The notes under the pieces: generated by a model | What the model was told of the DNA's origin: nothing | Database searches by the model: none | The model's input: the letters and a program-made list of their open reading frames with translations, nothing else | Assembly: GCA_910577785.1 (NCBI GenBank) | Contig: CAJTNT010000063.1 | Coordinates: 1 to 17,425 of the forward strand | DNA length: 17,425 nucleotides | Reading direction: 5' to 3' | From: an uncultured Lachnospiraceae bacterium | Lineage (GTDB): Bacteria; Bacillota; Clostridia; Lachnospirales; Lachnospiraceae | Shown here: one piece after another, positions 13,080 to 17,425 of the stretch | How the letters are laid out: every line of letters starts with the position of its first letter | How positions within the stretch are numbered: position 1 is the stretch's first letter | Translations under genes and position numbers: made by a program

Positions 13080-14777
13080 ATGGATAAAAAAGAGTTTAAT
13101 GTCTTCCGATGCATATTTTTCAGCAGTTTTTTTGCATTTGGATTGTTCTATGAATTGATAGCCTGTATATTCTGCGGCTTGTATGGAGGATTTTGGGCAT
13201 ATATGTCCATCGAAAGGAAGCGCATGGCATTTTACTGTAACGCGGAAAGCCTGATAATTTCCATACTTGTGGTTATGTATGCCATTACATCCTTTTATGG
13301 CGTGGATGGCGGCATGGGGATGATTGGCTTTTTCAAAACGGCGAACGTCTTTTTCTTCCTATGCTGCGCCATGCAGCTTTCGGAGAACCAGCGGCAGCAG
13401 CTGCTGTCGCAAGTTCCGAAGATTGGATGTATTATGGTCGCCATGGGGGGATTGGCCTATATCATCCGTCCCCTGTATAGGTTCTTCTATACGGCTGGCC
13501 GTCTAGGCGGGTGTTTCCAATATGCTAATGTATTCGCATTGTTTTGCTTGATGGGCTTGTTGCTTGCAGCTTCCCATGAAGCTGGGACGCGCCGAGAGCA
13601 ATGGGGATGTATTCTGCAGGTGCTGTTTTTGGTGGTGGGGATCCTTTTGTCCGGGAGCCGGACAGTGGCATTGTTTATGATTCTCTTTAGCCTGCTCTTT
13701 GCCATGAAACAGAAAAATTTCCGCAGAGTATTCCTGCCGCTTATTGCAGTGGCTCTTGCGGGGGCAGGAATTTACGCTGCCATGACAGGAAATATGCAGA
13801 ACGTGGGCAGGTTCCTTACGGCCTCCCTGCAGTCCAGCACATTCTTGGGGCGGCTGTTGTATGCAAAGGATGGGTTGCGCCTGGTATGGCAGCATCCGTT
13901 TGGGCTTGGCTATTTGGGCTACCGTTACATGGAGCCTTCGGTGCAGACTGGCGTGTATAGCGTGCGGTTCGTGCATAATGGCTTTCTGCAGGTTGCGCTG
14001 GATATTGGCATTTTTCCATGCATCCTTCTGGTATTTATCTTCTGCAGAAATATAGTAACGAAACGGAACCATTTTACCGAAAGGATGCTGCTGCTCCTGC
14101 TGGCATTGCATAGCATGGTGGATTTTTGCTTTGAGTTTACCGGCATGTGGCTGTTATTGGTACTTCTGCTTCCCCAGCAGTATGGGAAACAGATCAATAT
14201 GGCTGTGGGAGGAAAACTTGCGTTTTACAAAGTGGGTGCTTTGCTGCTTTCTGTGGCATCCTGTTTCATAGGGGCAGCGATGATTCCCAGATATTTTGGA
14301 GATGCGGCGCTTTCCGTCTCTCTCATTCCCTTCTATACTGAGGTGGCTACAGAACGTCTGGTATTGGAAACAGACACGGGGAAGGCAGTAAAGCTAGCGC
14401 AGGAGATTTTAGGGAGGAATGCCTATATCCCGGAAGCCTATGATGTACTTGCGGTGGCATCCTACCAGCAAGAGGAGTACCAGGAGATGTCAAAATGGAA
14501 AAAAGAGTCTATCCGGCTGCGGAGGTATGATACAGACAGCTATGAGAGATATATTATTCTGTTAAGCCAGGCAATAGAGGCAGCAGGGAAGGAGGGGAAC
14601 CAGGAAATGCAGCGGGAATTGCTGGAGGATGTGGTAGCCGTGGCGAGGCGGATAGAAAAGGTGAAGGAAGAAACAGACCCTCTGGCATATCGGATCCGGG
14701 ATTTGCCGGACTTTACATTGGAAGTAGAAACAGAAGCATACATAAAGCAGGCAAAGCAGCTTCTGGCAGTGGATTAA
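13080..14777 (+). CDS. O-antigen ligase/polymerase (Wzy/WaaL)-family membrane protein with soluble C-terminal domain
   Basis: This 565-aa protein has about ten or more hydrophobic segments in residues 1 to about 400, and a hydrophilic, helical, TPR-like tail (about 405-565). Family hallmarks are LSGSRTVALFMILFSLLFAM around residues 190-210 and HNGFLQVALDIGIFP (His299), close to the H-N-x9-G motif of the extracytoplasmic catalytic loop. Wzy/WaaL proteins join or polymerise lipid-linked glycans on the outer face of the membrane. In a Gram-positive this suggests capsule, teichoic-type or glycoprotein glycan assembly. No glycosyltransferases or flippase are adjacent, so the substrate is unknown. 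AAAGGAG (13063-13069) is 10 nt before the ATG, with AAAGGA (13071-13076) closer. It is probably driven by the promoter at 12419, under the XRE regulator. Confidence 0.8.
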   Translation: MDKKEFNVFRCIFFSSFFAFGLFYELIACIFCGLYGGFWAYMSIERKRMAFYCNAESLIISILVVMYAITSFYGVDGGMGMIGFFKTANVFFFLCCAMQLSENQRQQLLSQVPKIGCIMVAMGGLAYIIRPLYRFFYTAGRLGGCFQYANVFALFCLMGLLLAASHEAGTRREQWGCILQVLFLVVGILLSGSRTVALFMILFSLLFAMKQKNFRRVFLPLIAVALAGAGIYAAMTGNMQNVGRFLTASLQSSTFLGRLLYAKDGLRLVWQHPFGLGYLGYRYMEPSVQTGVYSVRFVHNGFLQVALDIGIFPCILLVFIFCRNIVTKRNHFTERMLLLLLALHSMVDFCFEFTGMWLLLVLLLPQQYGKQINMAVGGKLAFYKVGALLLSVASCFIGAAMIPRYFGDAALSVSLIPFYTEVATERLVLETDTGKAVKLAQEILGRNAYIPEAYDVLAVASYQQEEYQEMSKWKKESIRLRRYDTDSYERYIILLSQAIEAAGKEGNQEMQRELLEDVVAVARRIEKVKEETDPLAYRIRDLPDFTLEVETEAYIKQAKQLLAVD

Positions 14778-14790
14778 AAAATATAAAAAT

Positions 14791-15054
14791 GTGGAAGGAG
14801 AAAGTTATGAGACTGAATCAACAGCAAGCGGTTATAGAATCCAATATAGTACGGATAAGAAATTTAAGAAAGGCTTTAAAGATGTGTGGGTTCGGAAGAA
14901 CAAGACGAAAAATACAACTGTTTCAAAGCTAAAAGCAGGAAAAAAATATTACATCAGGATTTGCTCTTATAAAAATATAAAAGAGAATGGGAAATCTAAG
15001 AAACTCTATGGGAAATGGAGCAATGTAGTTCTGAGCCAGAAGATAAAGAAGTAA
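14791..15054 (+). pseudogene. Frame-broken remnant of an FN3 surface protein
   Basis: The frame from GTG 14791 encodes the C-terminal half of an FN3-like domain: SGYRIQYSTDKKFKKGFKDV, then KLKAGKKYYIRICSYK, then LYGKWSNVVLSQKIKK. This is a common last domain of Lachnospiraceae surface proteins. It has no signal peptide and its GTG lacks a ribosome binding site. A very good one, AAGGAG (14795-14800), sits 6 nt before ATG 14807, but that ATG is in another frame and reads a 41-aa nonsense peptide ending at 14932. The simplest reading is a surface-protein gene whose start has been joined out of frame to its tail by deletion. A short functional protein cannot be fully excluded. Confidence 0.6.
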
Positions 15055-15186
15055 AAGAAGGATATAGAATCTATTATATGCAACTTACGAGGCAGTGCCA
15101 AATGATTTATGAAAAACTGGACTGAAAAAATAGGCTCAGATGAATCTTGAAAACGATAGTATGAAAACGGAAAGGAAAAGAAACAG

Positions 15187-15207
15187 ATGAAGAAAATAAA
15201 GAAATAA
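15187..15207 (+). other. Original start of the BspA-like gene, cut by an in-frame TAA
   Basis: AAAGGA (15171-15176) stands 10 nt before ATG 15187, which reads MKKIKK and then TAA (15205-15207). The same frame continues CSRLLAMLIALSMSVGLLQI and then NIAAAETEE. Joined, these make a textbook signal peptide: a positive n-region, a hydrophobic core and AAA before the cleavage site. The stop is therefore most likely a nonsense mutation in codon 7. Confidence 0.75.
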
Positions 15208-15225
15208 TGCAGCCGGCTGCTGGCT

Positions 15226-17425
15226 ATGCTGATAGCGTTATCCATGAGCGTAGGCTTATTGCAGATCAATATTGCTGCGGCAGAGACAGAAGAAGCAGGA
15301 GCGCAATCACAGCCCGTTCTGCAGGACAATTCGGATATGTCAATCGAAGGAAGCGATTCCGTGGGCATGCTGCTGTCAGATGCCTTTTCCGAAGCAGAGG
15401 AAAAATCATCTAAAATGGAAGAACAGGGAGCCTATGTTTCTGATTTGGTGATTTCAGGTAATCAGGCGGTAGCCACTTATTATACGGAAAAAGACGCGGA
15501 TGTTGTCGTTGCCATTTATGATGAAGAGACGAAGCAGATGCTGGCGTCTGGAAAGGCTTCCGTGCCAAAGGGCGAAGAGACGCAGACGGTGACGGTTCCT
15601 ATCGAAGGGAATATGCCACAGTATTTTAATGCCTCCGCATTTATATTGGATTCCAAAAGCCATGAACCGTTATGTGAGGCGTATTCTACAAACTTATATA
15701 ACCGTGCCATGCAGGAATTGGAGAACTCGACTGTTGCGGATTATAACCCGGAGCAGGTTTTAAATCTGGATGAAAACGAAGCGACAAACTTTGTCGTTTA
15801 TGGGGAAGGGACAAAGATTATTGATTACAGCACAGACGTCAACCAGGTGACGGACAATGGGAATGGCAGGTATACCATCACGAACGCAGACAGCGATTTT
15901 ACCAGCCTGCAGGAGGGTGATATTTTTTCCTATAGCAATGAAGATGGCAGCGTCCTGATTGCAAAGGTGAAATCCATTGCCATAGATGGGACAACGGTGA
16001 CAGTTACGGAAGATGCGGACATTGAATTGGATAATGTGTTTGATTATGTAAAAGTAGAAGGCGGCGTCAAAAATCCCATGCAGCAGGAAGCGGAACTCCA
16101 TACGGAGAGCAGGGCTGCTACGTTGGAAGGCAGTGCATCTGTTACAGCTTCGGTAGACAAAAAAATAGAAGGCGGCAATCCTTTGGATGGAAGTAAGAAA
16201 GGCAGTTTTTCCATCAAGGGCAGCTTGAAAATTGATGGATATGTCAAGGCATATATTTCTTTAAAAAGCCAGTACATAGAAGCAAAGGTATCAATTTCAT
16301 TATCTGGAGAAGTGGAATTAAAAGGCAGTATCAAGGCAAAAGAGCTGGAATTGATGCCGACAGCGCCCTATCTGACAATTTGCCCAAGGGTATTTATGCA
16401 GATTAAGCCAGTCTTTGTTGTGGAATTTGCTGCATCGTTGAAAACAAGTGTGACGATTTCCGCAGCGGCAGGAATAAAATATGACAGTGAAAGCGGCGCA
16501 AAAAATACCAGTGAAAGGCCGGCCTTGCAAGGCGAGTTTAAGGCGGAAGGTACGCTCTTTATTGGATTCAAGCCAGTCGCAGAGGTGTTTATTATTTCGG
16601 ATAAGGTGGGAGGCGCATCTGTATCTGCTCAAGCTGGGCTAAAGCTTGCTTTAAGTTACACGAAAGAAGCATCTACCGGAGCAACTTCCAAACATCAATG
16701 TAAAAACTGCTTAAGCGGAAAGCTAAGCGCTGAGTTTAAAATTGATGCTGAAATAGAAGTTGTAAATAAGGTGGTATTCAAAGCGAATATTGTAAAGCTT
16801 TCTTTCCCAAATATCTTAGAGTGTTATTATTCGAAGGACTATAATGAATTTGCCTGGAAGGCATGCCCGCATAAGGCATATAAGATTACAGCTAAAGCGA
16901 AAGATGAAAAGGGGAAAGCGGTAGACGGCGTAACGATTTCTGGGCAGGGGGTTGATTTAAAGGCAGTTACGGATGCCAGTGGGATGGTAGCGTTCTTTTT
17001 GCCAGATGGCACATATAATCTTGTGTTCACCAAAGGGAAAAATAACGTAACATTGCAGCTTGTAGTAGAAGGCAAGGCCAAGGAAGTTGCAGTTACAATG
17101 AAAATTGGAGATGTGAAGATTATTGCATCGGGAAAATACGAAGGTCAGTTTTGGGAGGTAGATGAAAATGGGCTTTTGGTTGTTAGTATGGAAGGATCAA
17201 GTTCAGATAACCGGTCGTGGAGATATTATAGAGACAGTATAAAGGCTGTAATTATAGAAAATGGGATAGTGAGTATCGGGAGTAAAGCATTTTATTACTA
17301 TACAGGCCTGACAAGCATCACGCTGCCAGAAGGGTTGACGAGCATAAGGGAGAGTGCATTTGAAGGCTGCACAGGCCTGACAAGCATCACGCTGCCAGAA
17401 GGGTTGACGAGCATAAGGGAGAGTG
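15226..17425 (+). CDS. BspA-like leucine-rich repeat surface protein, 3' truncated by window end
   Basis: The frame is open from 15208 to the window end (about 739 codons). The start given is the first in-frame ATG after the TAA at 15205; it has no ribosome binding site, and the natural start was probably 15187. After the signal core come an acidic segment and an extracellular beta-rich region with no recognised domain. This region includes a central stretch of repeated GS/K-rich beta strands (about 16120-16660) and cysteines at 16699 and 16708 (CKNC). A carboxypeptidase-regulatory-like/Ig fold follows at about 16880-17100 (KAVDGVTISGQGVDLKAVTD). It ends in BspA-type LRR_5 repeats (GLTSITLPEGLTSIRESAFE). 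BspA-like proteins mediate adhesion and host binding. Without a working signal peptide it may be silent, or expressed only by read-through or reversion. Confidence 0.75.
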   Translation, partial: MLIALSMSVGLLQINIAAAETEEAGAQSQPVLQDNSDMSIEGSDSVGMLLSDAFSEAEEKSSKMEEQGAYVSDLVISGNQAVATYYTEKDADVVVAIYDEETKQMLASGKASVPKGEETQTVTVPIEGNMPQYFNASAFILDSKSHEPLCEAYSTNLYNRAMQELENSTVADYNPEQVLNLDENEATNFVVYGEGTKIIDYSTDVNQVTDNGNGRYTITNADSDFTSLQEGDIFSYSNEDGSVLIAKVKSIAIDGTTVTVTEDADIELDNVFDYVKVEGGVKNPMQQEAELHTESRAATLEGSASVTASVDKKIEGGNPLDGSKKGSFSIKGSLKIDGYVKAYISLKSQYIEAKVSISLSGEVELKGSIKAKELELMPTAPYLTICPRVFMQIKPVFVVEFAASLKTSVTISAAAGIKYDSESGAKNTSERPALQGEFKAEGTLFIGFKPVAEVFIISDKVGGASVSAQAGLKLALSYTKEASTGATSKHQCKNCLSGKLSAEFKIDAEIEVVNKVVFKANIVKLSFPNILECYYSKDYNEFAWKACPHKAYKITAKAKDEKGKAVDGVTISGQGVDLKAVTDASGMVAFFLPDGTYNLVFTKGKNNVTLQLVVEGKAKEVAVTMKIGDVKIIASGKYEGQFWEVDENGLLVVSMEGSSSDNRSWRYYRDSIKAVIIENGIVSIGSKAFYYYTGLTSITLPEGLTSIRESAFEGCTGLTSITLPEGLTSIRES
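17302..17425 (+). repeat. 69-nt LRR coding repeats
   Basis: The 55-nt segments at 17302-17356 and 17371-17425 are identical and offset by 69 nt, i.e. 23 codons, the period of BspA-type LRRs. The array continues past the window. The exact identity implies recent duplication or gene conversion. Confidence 0.9.

Noticed and set aside
13503..14111. 202-aa minus-strand ORF opposite the ligase-like gene
   Set aside because: It is the complement of transmembrane coding sequence. The composition is odd and no family is recognised.
15207..15413. ORF starting at the ATG overlapping the TAA (TAATG)
   Set aside because: It is in a different frame from the signal peptide and BspA-like protein, and its product is unrecognisable and arginine-rich.
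17302..17425. Direct repeats as a CRISPR array
   Set aside because: The repeats are in frame, encode BspA-type LRRs and have a 14-nt coding spacer.

Overview
The window looks like chromosome from a low-to-mid GC Gram-positive Clostridia, most likely a gut Lachnospiraceae. The evidence is the sequence character of the ribosomal proteins, an L17 carrying a large insertion (178 aa), strong AAAGGAG-type ribosome binding sites, GTG/TTG starts, and large secreted surface proteins built from FN3, BIG2, CBM32 and BspA-type leucine-rich repeats. The family assignment is inference; no search was run.

Region 1 (1-626) holds tRNA-Trp(CCA) and tRNA-Glu(CTC), a clear promoter for the latter, a candidate terminator, and then a consensus promoter for the ribosomal genes. 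Region 2 (627-4384) is the alpha-operon order rpmJ-rpsM-rpsK-rpsD-rpoA-rplQ, ended by a strong intrinsic terminator. No infA, map or adk is visible ahead of rpmJ. Instead there are tRNAs and a fresh promoter, so this block appears to be its own transcription unit. The 354-nt gap between rpmJ and rpsM carries a second consensus-like promoter and a densely paired leader with a hairpin abutting the rpsM Shine-Dalgarno. This is a candidate autoregulatory RNA.

Region 3 (4385-12055) is a three-gene unit behind a TTGCAA-17-TATAAT promoter. It encodes a membrane-anchored parvulin/PrsA-like foldase and two paralogous secreted right-handed parallel beta-helix proteins of about 950 and 1058 aa. The first ends in 2 FN3 and 2 BIG2-like modules. 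The second ends in two copies of a beta-linker plus F5/8C (CBM32) unit. A plausible reading is a glycan-acting secreted pair with a co-transcribed extracytoplasmic chaperone. A 20-bp hairpin lies at the convergent 3' end.

Region 4 (12056-17425) is accessory in character. An 83-aa XRE repressor on the minus strand faces away from a near-consensus plus-strand promoter, and an inverted repeat sits exactly between that promoter's -35 and -10. Downstream come a structured leader, a doubtful 43-aa ORF, a 64-aa remnant resembling the N-terminus of HigA-type antitoxins, and a Wzy/O-antigen-ligase-like membrane protein with a soluble C-terminal domain. These are followed by a frame-broken FN3 surface-protein remnant and a large BspA-like LRR protein that runs off the window. 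The BspA-like gene has an in-frame TAA inside its signal peptide. The region looks like a cell-surface locus with several decayed or switched-off genes.
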